Origin: Frankiales bacterium
GTDB taxonomy: Bacteria > Actinomycetota > Actinomycetes > JAFAQI01
NCBI GenBank assembly: GCA_019246495.1
Contig: JAFAQI010000535.1
Span: 1-6,336 of the forward strand
Direction of reading: 5' to 3'
Length of the DNA stretch: 6,336 nt
Shown here: positions 1-5,243 of the stretch, in pieces
How the letters are laid out: each line of letters opens with the position of its first letter
Position numbering within the stretch: the first letter of the stretch is position 1
The notes under the pieces: model-generated
What the model was told of the DNA's origin: nothing
The model's database searches: none
What the model saw: the letters and a program-made list of their open reading frames with translations, nothing else
Program-made: the position numbers and the translations under genes

Positions 1-461
1 GTGTCCGTCGCGCCGCTGTCGCGCCAGCGCTGCTCGGTGCTCATGCCCTGGCGGTAGCGGTCGAGGACGTCCGCATGGTCGACGGAGAGCATGGCGATCC
101 GTTCGTCGTCGTCGCTCGTCGGATAGCCGCGGGTGTTGAGCGCCTCCTGCAGGAGGCGGTGCGCGGAAGCAACTGATTCGGCGGGCGCATCGACGAAGCG
201 CTCCTGCACGAGTCGCCATTCGTCCCGGAAGCGTTGCGCAACGGTGGGGTCGAGCGGGGTGATGTCGAGCTCGTCGTGACGCGCCTGCCGGTCCCTGAGC
301 TCCTTGGTGGCGGCGCGTTTGCTGCCGGCGTCGTCAACGGTCCGGTCGTACTCCGAACCGAACGTGCCGCGCAGCTGCGACTGACGCCGTGCGCGCAGCA
401 TCAGCGCGACGACAGCGACGATGACGAGAACGGCAATGATGGCGATGACGAGAACGGTCAT
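1..461 (-). CDS. N-terminally membrane-anchored protein of unknown function (C-terminus cut by left window edge)
   Basis: An open frame runs from an ATG at 461 to the left edge with no stop, giving 153 codons. A perfect GGAGG (466-470) sits 4 bases before the ATG and fixes the start. Residues 1-22 are a very hydrophobic helix (MTVLVIAIIAVLVIVAVVAL) followed by basic residues (RARR), which suggests an N-out or signal-anchor helix with the remainder cytoplasmic. The soluble part is charged and helical. Its most distinctive stretches are FGSEYDRTV (about 35-43), the ELRDRQARHDELDITPLDP region (about 53-72), WRLVQERFVDAP (about 82-93) and YPTSDDDERIAMLSVDH (about 113-129). I recognise this pattern as that of a widespread, uncharacterised actinobacterial 'secreted/hypothetical protein' family; that is from memory, with no search done. 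Codon usage matches the neighbours. Function is unknown. It lies 79 bases downstream of the four-helix membrane gene, and a dre-like operator lies in that gap. Confidence 0.85.
   Translation of the reverse strand, partial: MTVLVIAIIAVLVIVAVVALMLRARRQSQLRGTFGSEYDRTVDDAGSKRAATKELRDRQARHDELDITPLDPTVAQRFRDEWRLVQERFVDAPAESVASAHRLLQEALNTRGYPTSDDDERIAMLSVDHADVLDRYRQGMSTEQRWRDSGATD
141..158. repeat. 18-bp perfect palindrome inside a coding region
   Basis: CGCCTCCTGCAGGAGGCG reads identically on both strands. It lies in phase in the left-edge gene and encodes Arg-Leu-Leu-Gln-Glu-Ala, a plausible helix with the preferred high-GC codons. Codon bias alone can therefore produce it. It may still be a protein-binding site. 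Confidence 0.4.
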
Positions 462-480
462 GGCACCTCCCGGGCACCTC
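462..480 (-). repeat. Direct repeat GAGGTGCC around the ribosome binding site
   Basis: On the minus strand the 8-mer GAGGTGCC occurs twice, starting 11 bases apart (480-473 and 469-462). The copy next to the ATG at 461 supplies the working Shine-Dalgarno; the other is a second, more distant purine-rich site. It looks like a small tandem duplication in the leader. A ribosome-standby role is only a possibility. Confidence 0.45.
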
Positions 481-482
481 GC

Positions 483-494
483 TGGGCTAGACCA
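483..494. promoter_or_regulatory. dre-like operator (DasR/NagR, GntR-family type), candidate
   Basis: The 12-mer TGGGCTAGACCA matches 11 of 12 positions of the palindromic dre core TGGTCTAGACCA, which is bound by the GntR/HutC-family N-acetylglucosamine regulators DasR and NagR in actinobacteria and relatives. It lies 22-33 bases upstream of the ATG at 461, a position suited to repression. An overlapping small inverted repeat, AGACC-ATT-GGTCT, spans 489-501. The match is seen in the sequence. That a DasR-like protein binds here is inference, since no such regulator gene is in the window. Confidence 0.35.
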
Positions 495-540
495 TTGGTC
501 TGCCCCGCACGACACGATGCGGAACCACTCGACGCACCGG

Positions 541-1119
541 TTACGTCGAACTGCCCCCGGCGGTACGCCGCGAGCCAGCCGTCACTCCCGCCCACAGGGT
601 GAACGCGGCGACCGCACATGAGCTCGCGGCGGCCATGCACGTCGGCCCGGAATGAAAGCCCCGTTCCGAGATCACGAGCAGCCGGTCCCGATGGATCTGC
701 CCGATCGTGTCGTCCGGGAGGTCCGGCTGATCGAGCTGACCGGCCGGCCCCACTCTGATGCCAGTGGTCCGATACGTCGGGCCGGCTCCAGGGCCCAGAT
801 CCCACCACTGAACTGCGAGCGCGACCGAGCCGGCGATGGCAGCGGCCGCCGCAGCGAGGCACCACCTGTGCGACCGGACACCGCGCAGAGCCCAGAAGCG
901 AAAGAGTGCGGCCACTGCGGTGAGGAGCAAGCCCGCCGACCACCAGGTCGACGCCGCCCAAGCACTGGCGGATCTGACGCGGGTTCCATGCCCGGACGCC
1001 AGGAAGACGCCGAACCTCACGTCGAACCAGGGAAGAAATTCAGCGAGTACGGCGACGAACGCGGCGAACAGCAACCAGCTTCGCTGCAGAGCGCGCCGAA
1101 CGCCCAGCGATGACGCCAC
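541..1119 (-). CDS. Four-helix membrane protein of unknown function
   Basis: 192 residues starting at GTG 1119 and ending in TAA. The start has only a weak AGG 8 bases upstream. Four hydrophobic helices are visible at about 14-31, 58-77, 86-104 and 159-180. Charge distribution (VRRALQR at the N-terminus, LRGVRSHR between helices 2 and 3, GSRR at the C-terminus) obeys the positive-inside rule, with both ends cytoplasmic. The loop between helices 3 and 4 (about 105-158) would then be outside; it is polar and rich in Gly, Pro and Asp. I see no catalytic or transport motif and do not recognise the family. Codon usage has high GC at third positions but somewhat more relaxed than the rph operon. 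The start lies 45 bases downstream of the tRNA-Leu 3' end, so read-through from the tRNA promoter is possible. The plus-strand open frames over the same stretch are arginine/proline-rich shadows. Confidence 0.75.
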   Translation of the reverse strand: MASSLGVRRALQRSWLLFAAFVAVLAEFLPWFDVRFGVFLASGHGTRVRSASAWAASTWWSAGLLLTAVAALFRFWALRGVRSHRWCLAAAAAAIAGSVALAVQWWDLGPGAGPTYRTTGIRVGPAGQLDQPDLPDDTIGQIHRDRLLVISERGFHSGPTCMAAASSCAVAAFTLWAGVTAGSRRTAGGSST

Positions 1120-1164
1120 CTGCCGAACCTAAGGCGCGTCGAGCGGCAGGACTAGGACGCCGAG

Positions 1165-1246
1165 TGCGCGCCGGGGGACTCGAACCCCCACGTCCGAAGA
1201 CACAACTTCCTAAGAGTTGCGCGTCTACCTATTCCGCCAGGCGCGC
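1165..1246 (-). tRNA. tRNA-Leu (anticodon UAG, decodes CUA/CUN)
   Basis: On the minus strand a complete type II tRNA folds. The acceptor stem is GCGCGCC/GGCGCGC with discriminator A, and the D stem is GCG/CGC. The anticodon stem CAACT/AGTTG encloses the loop CTTAGGA with anticodon TAG. A long variable arm forms a GTC-TTCG-GAC hairpin, and the T arm is GGGGG-TTCGAGT-CCCCC. Discriminator A73 and the long variable arm are as expected for leucine. The CCA tail is not encoded (CTC follows), so it must be added by CCA transferase; this is common in actinobacteria. A TACCAT at 1262-1257 could be a -10 element, but no convincing -35 is visible. Confidence 0.96.
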
Positions 1247-1278
1247 GAGCGTCCTCATGGTAGTGCTCCGACTCCCCT

Positions 1279-1318
1279 TCGGACGGCACTCGAAGTGCAA
1301 GGAGCGTCCGACGTTTTT
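1279..1318 (+). terminator. Probable rho-independent terminator on the plus strand
   Basis: TCGGACG (1279-1285) pairs with CGTCCGA (1305-1311). Inside it GCACT-CGA-AGTGC (1286-1298) forms a second stem, with a 6-base bulge AAGGAG. Two bases after the stem comes TTTTT (1314-1318). The T-run is on the plus side only, so the signal faces rightward, antisense to the tRNA-Leu and to the gene at 1330-1899. On the minus strand the same hairpin, without a T-run, follows the stop codon of that gene and may protect its mRNA 3' end. Confidence 0.45.
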
Positions 1319-1329
1319 CTGCTCTTGGT

Positions 1330-1899
1330 TCAGCGGTAGAGGGCGACACCCCAGGGCACTGGTTGGGCCGCGGTGAGTCGGACTCGGACGGGCAGCCGAC
1401 CGTCGGCGGAAGACAACGCAACCACGCCGACCGGCCGGCCGATGCACCGCGCCGACGACGTGACACCGGCGACCTCGACGACAGCGCGACCGGTGGAGCA
1501 GCGGAGGACGACGTAAGAGGTCGTGACAGCCCCGACCTTGAAAGTGCGGCCAGCGTTGCGAGTGCCGGCGGGTACGACGACACCGGCGAGCCGCGTGACG
1601 GCAGCGCTCACGAAGCCTGGCTGGGCAAAGTGCGCAGGAAACAGCTGGCTCGTCGAGGGGAGCACCGGCGGAGCAACGGGAGCCGAGTCATCAGTGCGGG
1701 CGAGCAGCAGGCTCAAGACCAGCGCCGCGATGGCGGCTGCGGCAGCCGCGAGGAGCCCGACGACGGCGATCCGGCGGATGTCGCGCGCGGAGTCGACCAC
1801 CGCAGCGGCCGCGGGGTCGTCGATCGCGACCCCTGGGAGCTCCACCGCGCGATCGTAGGCCGCAGCGCCAACCGTCGAAGTCGGCGCACAGCAAGGCAA
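1330..1899 (-). CDS. Single-pass membrane protein of unknown function with an extracytoplasmic C-terminal domain
   Basis: Up to 189 residues, stop TGA. The frame is open upstream to a TGA at 1960-1962 but contains no ATG or GTG before the TTG at 1899; other candidate starts are GTG 1845 and GTG 1800. None has a clear Shine-Dalgarno, so the N-terminus is uncertain. Numbering from TTG, residues 1-43 are a cytoplasmic segment ending in the basic RDIRR, and residues 44-67 are an Ala/Leu/Val-rich transmembrane helix. Residues 68-90 are a Pro/Ser linker, and about 91-189 form a beta-rich domain (alternating Val, Thr and Gly) with Cys134 and Cys152 placed for a disulfide. This looks like a small surface domain on a stalk. 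I recognise no family and no enzyme motif. High-GC third positions support coding. It is divergent from the HicB-like gene, with 62 bases between the starts. Confidence 0.72.
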   Translation of the reverse strand: MPCCAPTSTVGAAAYDRAVELPGVAIDDPAAAAVVDSARDIRRIAVVGLLAAAAAAIAALVLSLLLARTDDSAPVAPPVLPSTSQLFPAHFAQPGFVSAAVTRLAGVVVPAGTRNAGRTFKVGAVTTSYVVLRCSTGRAVVEVAGVTSSARCIGRPVGVVALSSADGRLPVRVRLTAAQPVPWGVALYR

Positions 1900-1903
1900 T
1901 TGC

Positions 1904-1918
1904 GAACTTCGGAACTTC
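1904..1918. repeat. Tandem direct repeat gaacttc in the divergent intergenic region
   Basis: The 7-mer gaacttc occurs twice with one base between (gaacttcggaacttc on the plus strand). It lies just upstream of the TTG start at 1899, between two divergent genes. Its position would allow an operator role, but it matches no regulator site that I know. Confidence 0.35.
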
Positions 1919-1961
1919 GCAGCAGGAACCGGGCAGCTCGACGTCGAAGCCGCCGCCTGTC

Positions 1962-2159
1962 ATGGAAGAGAGCGCCGTCGAGGTCGTGTGCCGCCGACGC
2001 AGCGGGCACTGGGAGATCAGCGTGCCCGACGTTCCGGACCTGGCGTTGAAGGTGGACCGGCTCGAGGACGTCCCGAGCGTCGTACGACGCGCGATCGCGA
2101 CCACGCAAGACTCACCGGACGACGCCGTCCGGGTCCTGCTCGACGTCCGCGGCCGGTAG
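1962..2159 (+). CDS. Orphan HicB-like small protein
   Basis: 65 residues from ATG 1962 to TAG. The fold signature is that of the HicB partial-RNase-H-like domain: a first beta strand (VEVVCRR, 6-12), then GHWEISVPDVPDLALKV (15-31) corresponding to the 'W-x-V-P-x-L-P-G' strand pair, then a helix with VPSVVRRAIATT (37-48) and a closing strand AVRVLLDVR. HicB proteins normally neutralise the HicA mRNA interferase. Here no HicA-like frame precedes or follows, and no DNA-binding extension is present. Many actinobacteria carry such lone copies of unknown role. No Shine-Dalgarno precedes the ATG; GTG 1986 is a poorer alternative because it would remove the first strand. It is the only convincing plus-strand gene here, and it converges on rdgB with 7 bases between stop codons. 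Confidence 0.65.
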   Translation: MEESAVEVVCRRRSGHWEISVPDVPDLALKVDRLEDVPSVVRRAIATTQDSPDDAVRVLLDVRGR

Positions 2160-2185
2160 CCGGACGCTAGGCGGGGAGCTCCGCC
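2145..2185. terminator. Paired hairpins at a convergent gene junction, possible bidirectional terminator
   Basis: The 3' ends of the HicB-like gene (TAG 2157-2159) and rdgB (TAG 2169-2167) meet here. CGGC-CGGTA-GCCG (2150-2162) can pair, or alternatively GTCCG/CGGAC (2145-2149 with 2161-2165). GGCGGG-GAGC-TCCGCC (2170-2185, one G-T pair) forms a second stem inside the last rdgB codons. There is no T-run on either strand, so ordinary intrinsic termination is doubtful. Confidence 0.25.
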
Positions 2186-2820
2186 AGGAAGGCCGGTAGG
2201 TCTGCAGCGAGCGCACGCAGCGCCCGGCCGCGATGGCTGATCGCGTCCTTCGCCTCGGGCGCCATCTCGGCGGTCGTCAGCTCCGAACCGTCCGGCAGGA
2301 AGATCGGGTCGTAGCCAAACCCACCGCTCCCCCGTGCCGCGCGCAGCAAGCACCCGTCGACCCGCCCTTCGCGCACGAGCACGGCACCGTCCGGTCGCGC
2401 CGCAACCGCCGCACAGACGAACGCAGCCCCGCGCCGCTCGTCCGGCACGTCCGCGACCTGATCGAGCACGAGCCGCAGGTTGGCCTCGTCCGCACCGTGC
2501 CGACCGCTCCATCGCGCCGAGAGAACACCTGGCATTCCGTTGAGCGCATCCACCTCGAGGCCGCTGTCGTCGGCGATCGCGACGAGCCCGGTGTGCTTGG
2601 CCACTGTCACGGCCTTCTTCACCGCGTTGTCCGCGAACGTCTCGCCGTCCTCGACAACTTCCGGTACGCCGGGGACGTCGTCGAGGCCAACGATGTCGAA
2701 AGCGCCGGTCGCGTTGCCTGCTGACTTCGGCGGCCACTGCACGGCGAGGATCCGGCGCAGCTCCTCGAGCTTGTGCGGGTTGCGCGTCGCGAGCACGATC
2801 CGCAGCGGCGGACTGGTCAC
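2167..2820 (-). CDS. rdgB: RdgB/HAM1 family dITP/XTP pyrophosphatase
   Basis: This enzyme hydrolyses non-canonical purine triphosphates (dITP, ITP, XTP) to the monophosphate and pyrophosphate, keeping deaminated purines out of DNA and RNA in the cytoplasm. The product is 217 residues from GTG 2820. The frame is open further upstream, but that part is Arg-rich and overlaps rph; the family N-terminus ([18 protein letters not shown], 6-23) fixes the start. Visible motifs are the nucleotide-binding TRNPHK (12-17), the acidic [11 protein letters not shown] (83-93) with the catalytic and metal-binding Asp84/Asp85, GGFGYDPIF (166-174), and SHRGRAL (195-201). Residues about 28-41 ([11 protein letters not shown]) form an extra loop after helix 1, where close relatives usually go straight to the next strand. 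The GTG overlaps the rph stop by 4 bases (GTGA). With no strong Shine-Dalgarno, translational coupling to rph is likely. Confidence 0.96.
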   Translation of the reverse strand: MTSPPLRIVLATRNPHKLEELRRILAVQWPPKSAGNATGAFDIVGLDDVPGVPEVVEDGETFADNAVKKAVTVAKHTGLVAIADDSGLEVDALNGMPGVLSARWSGRHGADEANLRLVLDQVADVPDERRGAAFVCAAVAARPDGAVLVREGRVDGCLLRAARGSGGFGYDPIFLPDGSELTTAEMAPEAKDAISHRGRALRALAADLPAFLAELPA

Positions 2821-3575
2821 ATCTCGTGCGAGGCAGGACCACCGCGCGGCCGGCGCGGCGCCGCCAACGCCTGCTGCTGCAACGCGGTCAGCTCTGCACA
2901 ACCCCGCACGCCGAGGTCGAGCAACGCGTCGAGCAACGACCGCTCGAACGGCTCGCCTTCCGCGGTCCCCTGCACCTCGACGAACCGGCCGTCGCCGGTG
3001 CACACGACGTTCATGTCGGTCTCGGCCGCGACATCCTCCTCGTAACAGAGGTCCAGCCTCGGGCCGTCCGCGAACAGACCGACCGACACCGCAGCGACCG
3101 ACGACACGAGCGGCTCGCCGGCGAGCGCCGACCGCTGGCGCAGGTAGTCGACCGCGTCGGCGAGTGCGACGTAGGCACCGGTGATCGCCGCGGTGCGCGT
3201 CCCACCGTCCGCTTGCAGCACGTCGCAGTCGAGGACGATGGTGTTCTCACCGAGCGCGCGGTAGTCGATGCAGGCACGCAGCGATCGCCCGACGAGCCGG
3301 GAGATCTCATGCGTGCGCCCGCCAAGCCGGCCCTTCACCGACTCGCGGTCCGAGCGGGTGTGCGTCGACCGCGGCAGCATCGCGTACTCCGCCGTCACCC
3401 AGCCCAGCCCGCTCCCCTGCCGCCAGCGCGGCACGCCCTGCGTCACCGACGCAGCGATCAGCACCCGCGTCTTGCCGAACTCCACGAGCACCGATCCCTC
3501 GGCATGGTCGAGCCAGTCCCGGGTCATCGTCACCGGGCGGAGCTCGGTCGGCGCGCGGCCGTCCGGGCGTGACAT
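2817..3575 (-). CDS. rph: Ribonuclease PH
   Basis: A phosphorolytic 3'-5' exoribonuclease that trims the 3' extensions of tRNA precursors and structured RNAs. The family forms a hexameric ring in the cytoplasm. The product is 252 residues from ATG 3575, preceded by GGAGG (3585-3581) at 5-base spacing, and the family start MSRPDGRAP is at once recognisable. The frame extends upstream without family similarity. Visible features are RPDGR (3-7), the core [17 protein letters not shown] (58-74), [19 protein letters not shown] (107-125), the phosphate-binding [15 protein letters not shown] (124-138), [16 protein letters not shown] (174-189) with Asp181 and Asp187 matching the catalytic acidic pair, and [10 protein letters not shown] (201-210). 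All key residues are present. It lies 16 bases after the MBL hydrolase gene and overlaps rdgB by 4 bases. Confidence 0.97.
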   Translation of the reverse strand: MSRPDGRAPTELRPVTMTRDWLDHAEGSVLVEFGKTRVLIAASVTQGVPRWRQGSGLGWVTAEYAMLPRSTHTRSDRESVKGRLGGRTHEISRLVGRSLRACIDYRALGENTIVLDCDVLQADGGTRTAAITGAYVALADAVDYLRQRSALAGEPLVSSVAAVSVGLFADGPRLDLCYEEDVAAETDMNVVCTGDGRFVEVQGTAEGEPFERSLLDALLDLGVRGCAELTALQQQALAAPRRPRGGPASHEM

Positions 3576-3591
3576 GTCGGCCTCCGCGGAG

Positions 3592-4341
3592 TCAGATCTC
3601 GAACGTCGCGTCGGCCGCTGCGACGGAAAGGTCACCGTCGAACCCGGCCTCGGCCTCCGCGAGCGTACGGTCCCGGTCACCCCACGGCACGAGGTGGGTG
3701 AGCACGAGCCGGCCGACGTCCGCGCGCGTCGCGTGCTCCGCCGCCTCGCGCCCGGTGAGATGGATGTTGGGCGGGTTGTCCTCACCATCGAGGTACGACG
3801 CCTCGCACAGGAACAGGTCCGTCCCGGAGGCGAGCTTCACGAGCTCGTCGCAGACACCGCTGTCCGCGCTGTAGGTCAGCGACCGGCCGCCGGCAGAGAT
3901 CCGCATCGCATAGGTCTCGACGGGATGGTTGACCCGCGCGAGCTCGACGTCGAACGGGCCGATCGACAACCGGCCCGGCCCACTCTGCGGATAGAAGTCA
4001 TAGACCGCGTGCAGCAGCTCGTCGACCGGCCGGCCGAAGGCGCCCATCAGGTGCCGCTCGATGTCGCTCGGCCCATAGACCGGCAGGCACTCCGGCGTGC
4101 CGGCCGGGTGGTACCGGCGCGCGTAGGTGTAGGTGACGAGGTCGAGGAAGTGGTCGCCGTGCATGTGGCTGATGACGATCGCGTCGAGGTCGAGCAGGCC
4201 TACGGCCCGCTGCAACGCACCGGTCGAGCCGTTGCCCGCGTCCAGAAGCAGCCGGAACCCGTCGTGCTCGACGAGGTACGACGAACACGCCGACGCCGGC
4301 CCGGGAAAGGTTCCCGCGCAGCCGATGACGGTGAGCTTCAC
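3592..4341 (-). CDS. Metallo-beta-lactamase-fold phosphodiesterase, Rv1339 type (probable 3',5'-cAMP phosphodiesterase)
   Basis: 249 residues from GTG 4341, which overlaps the murI stop as GTGA with no separate Shine-Dalgarno, so coupling to murI is likely. The fold is that of RNase Z/PDE-type metallo-hydrolases. The metal-binding signature SHMHGDH is at 58-64, with further ligands at His139 (VNHPVE), Asp160 (YSADSG), His194 ([13 protein letters not shown]) and His216 (LTHLVPWGD). The substrate-side glycine loop [16 protein letters not shown] is at 7-22. Position between murI and rph is the same as that of Mycobacterium tuberculosis Rv1339, reported as an atypical class II cAMP phosphodiesterase that lowers cAMP and affects tolerance to cell-wall drugs. 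The orthology rests on order and motifs read by eye; cAMP as substrate is inferred. An RNase Z-like role is less likely, because the long exosite arm is absent. Confidence 0.9.
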   Translation of the reverse strand: MKLTVIGCAGTFPGPASACSSYLVEHDGFRLLLDAGNGSTGALQRAVGLLDLDAIVISHMHGDHFLDLVTYTYARRYHPAGTPECLPVYGPSDIERHLMGAFGRPVDELLHAVYDFYPQSGPGRLSIGPFDVELARVNHPVETYAMRISAGGRSLTYSADSGVCDELVKLASGTDLFLCEASYLDGEDNPPNIHLTGREAAEHATRADVGRLVLTHLVPWGDRDRTLAEAEAGFDGDLSVAAADATFEI

Positions 4342-5174
4342 GAGGGCTGGCTCGACAGCAACTGCGGCGCCCGCTCGGCTCGCACAACCTCGCCGACCTC
4401 GGGGCCCAGGAAGCGGCGGCCGAGCCGGCCGAACGGTTCCGGGTCACCGGTCGCGAGGAAGCGATGCACCGGCGCCGGAAGCGACTCGTCGCGGAAGAGC
4501 TCGCCACGCGCGAGTGCGCGGTAGACGTCCTTCGCCGTCTCCTCTGCGCTCGACACGAGCGTGACGTCGTCGCCGAGGACGTAGGAGATGACGCCGGTCA
4601 ACATCGGGTAGTGCGTGCATGCGAGCACGACGGTGTCGCAGCCGGCCTCGACGATCGGCGCGAGGTAGTCAGCGGCCGTCTCGAGCAGCTCCTGCCCCCA
4701 GGTCTCGCCGCGCTCCACGAACTCGACGAACCGCGGGCACGCGACGCTGGTCAGCTCGACCTGCGGGGCGGCAGCGAACGCGTCGTCGTAGGACCCGCTC
4801 GTGACCGTCGCCGCGGTGCCGATGACGCCGACCCGGTTGTTGCGCGTCGCGGCGACGGCCCGGCGTACAGCGGGGTGGATCACCTCGACCACCGGCACGG
4901 GATAACGCTCGCGGGCGTCACGCAGGCACGCCGCCGACGCCGAGTTGCACGCGATGACGAGGAGCTTGACCTGCTGCTCCTCGACGAGGTGGTCCATGAC
5001 GTCGAGGGCGAACCGGCGGACCTCGGCGATCGGCCGCGGCCCGTAGGGGCAGTGCTCGGTGTCACCGACGTAGACGACCGGCTCGTGCGGCAGCTGGTCG
5101 AGCACGGCACGCGCGACCGTGAGCCCTCCGACCCCACTGTCGAAGATGCCGATCGGAGCCTCCACGCGGTGCAA
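4338..5174 (-). CDS. murI: Glutamate racemase
   Basis: It interconverts L- and D-glutamate without cofactor, supplying the D-Glu that MurD adds to UDP-MurNAc-L-Ala in peptidoglycan synthesis. The product is 278 residues counted from TTG 5174. GGAG (5189-5186) lies 11 bases before that TTG. GTG 5165 gives the shorter start [14 protein letters not shown] and is about equally plausible. Motifs by TTG numbering: [14 protein letters not shown] (10-23) with substrate-binding Asp12, [13 protein letters not shown] (35-47), [27 protein letters not shown] (73-99) with catalytic Cys76, GVIGTAATV (116-124), [13 protein letters not shown] (144-156), and VLACTHYP (183-190) with catalytic Cys186. The whole chain resembles mycobacterial MurI closely, including [12 protein letters not shown] (204-215). 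The C-terminal stop is shared with the start of the MBL gene. It is the first gene of the four-gene operon, 69 bases downstream of the secreted protein gene. Confidence 0.97.
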   Translation of the reverse strand: MHRVEAPIGIFDSGVGGLTVARAVLDQLPHEPVVYVGDTEHCPYGPRPIAEVRRFALDVMDHLVEEQQVKLLVIACNSASAACLRDARERYPVPVVEVIHPAVRRAVAATRNNRVGVIGTAATVTSGSYDDAFAAAPQVELTSVACPRFVEFVERGETWGQELLETAADYLAPIVEAGCDTVVLACTHYPMLTGVISYVLGDDVTLVSSAEETAKDVYRALARGELFRDESLPAPVHRFLATGDPEPFGRLGRRFLGPEVGEVVRAERAPQLLSSQPS

Positions 5175-5203
5175 TGTATCTGTAACTCCGTGTTCAGCGG
5201 ACG

Positions 5204-5219
5204 TGTGACGTGCGTCACC
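5204..5219. promoter_or_regulatory. CRP/GlxR-like palindrome upstream of murI, candidate
   Basis: TGTGA-cgtgcg-TCACC matches the cAMP-receptor-protein consensus TGTGA-N6-TCACA at 9 of 10 arm positions; the inner arms GTGACG/CGTCAC (5205-5218) are perfectly symmetric. It lies in the only sizeable gap before the operon, with its centre about 37 bases upstream of the TTG start of murI. An alternative reading is a short hairpin (GTGAC-GCAC-GTCAC) ending the upstream transcript, but no T-run follows on the minus strand. Confidence 0.4.
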
Positions 5220-5243
5220 CGTCAGGTGGCCGACAGTCTCCCC

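Noticed and set aside
652..1113. A 153-residue plus-strand open frame
   Set aside because: It is antisense to the four-helix membrane protein, whose hydrophobic segments and charge pattern are coherent; the plus frame has no folded-protein character.
1162..1260. Integration (att) site or mobile element at the tRNA-Leu
   Set aside because: No second copy of the tRNA 3' end, no integrase and no flanking direct repeat in the window.
1691..2842. A 383-residue minus-strand open frame spanning rdgB, the HicB-like gene and the membrane protein
   Set aside because: It is out of frame with rdgB over its whole RdgB-coding part and is Arg/Ala-rich without family features.
2821..3003. N-terminal extension of RdgB by 61 residues
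   Set aside because: The extension is Arg/Ala-rich, lies wholly inside rph, and the family N-terminus begins right after GTG 2820.
3268..4524. A 418-residue plus-strand open frame over rph, the MBL gene and part of murI
   Set aside because: Composition is Arg/Pro/Val-rich with no motif, and it lies antisense to genes with clear catalytic signatures; long antisense frames are normal in high-GC DNA.
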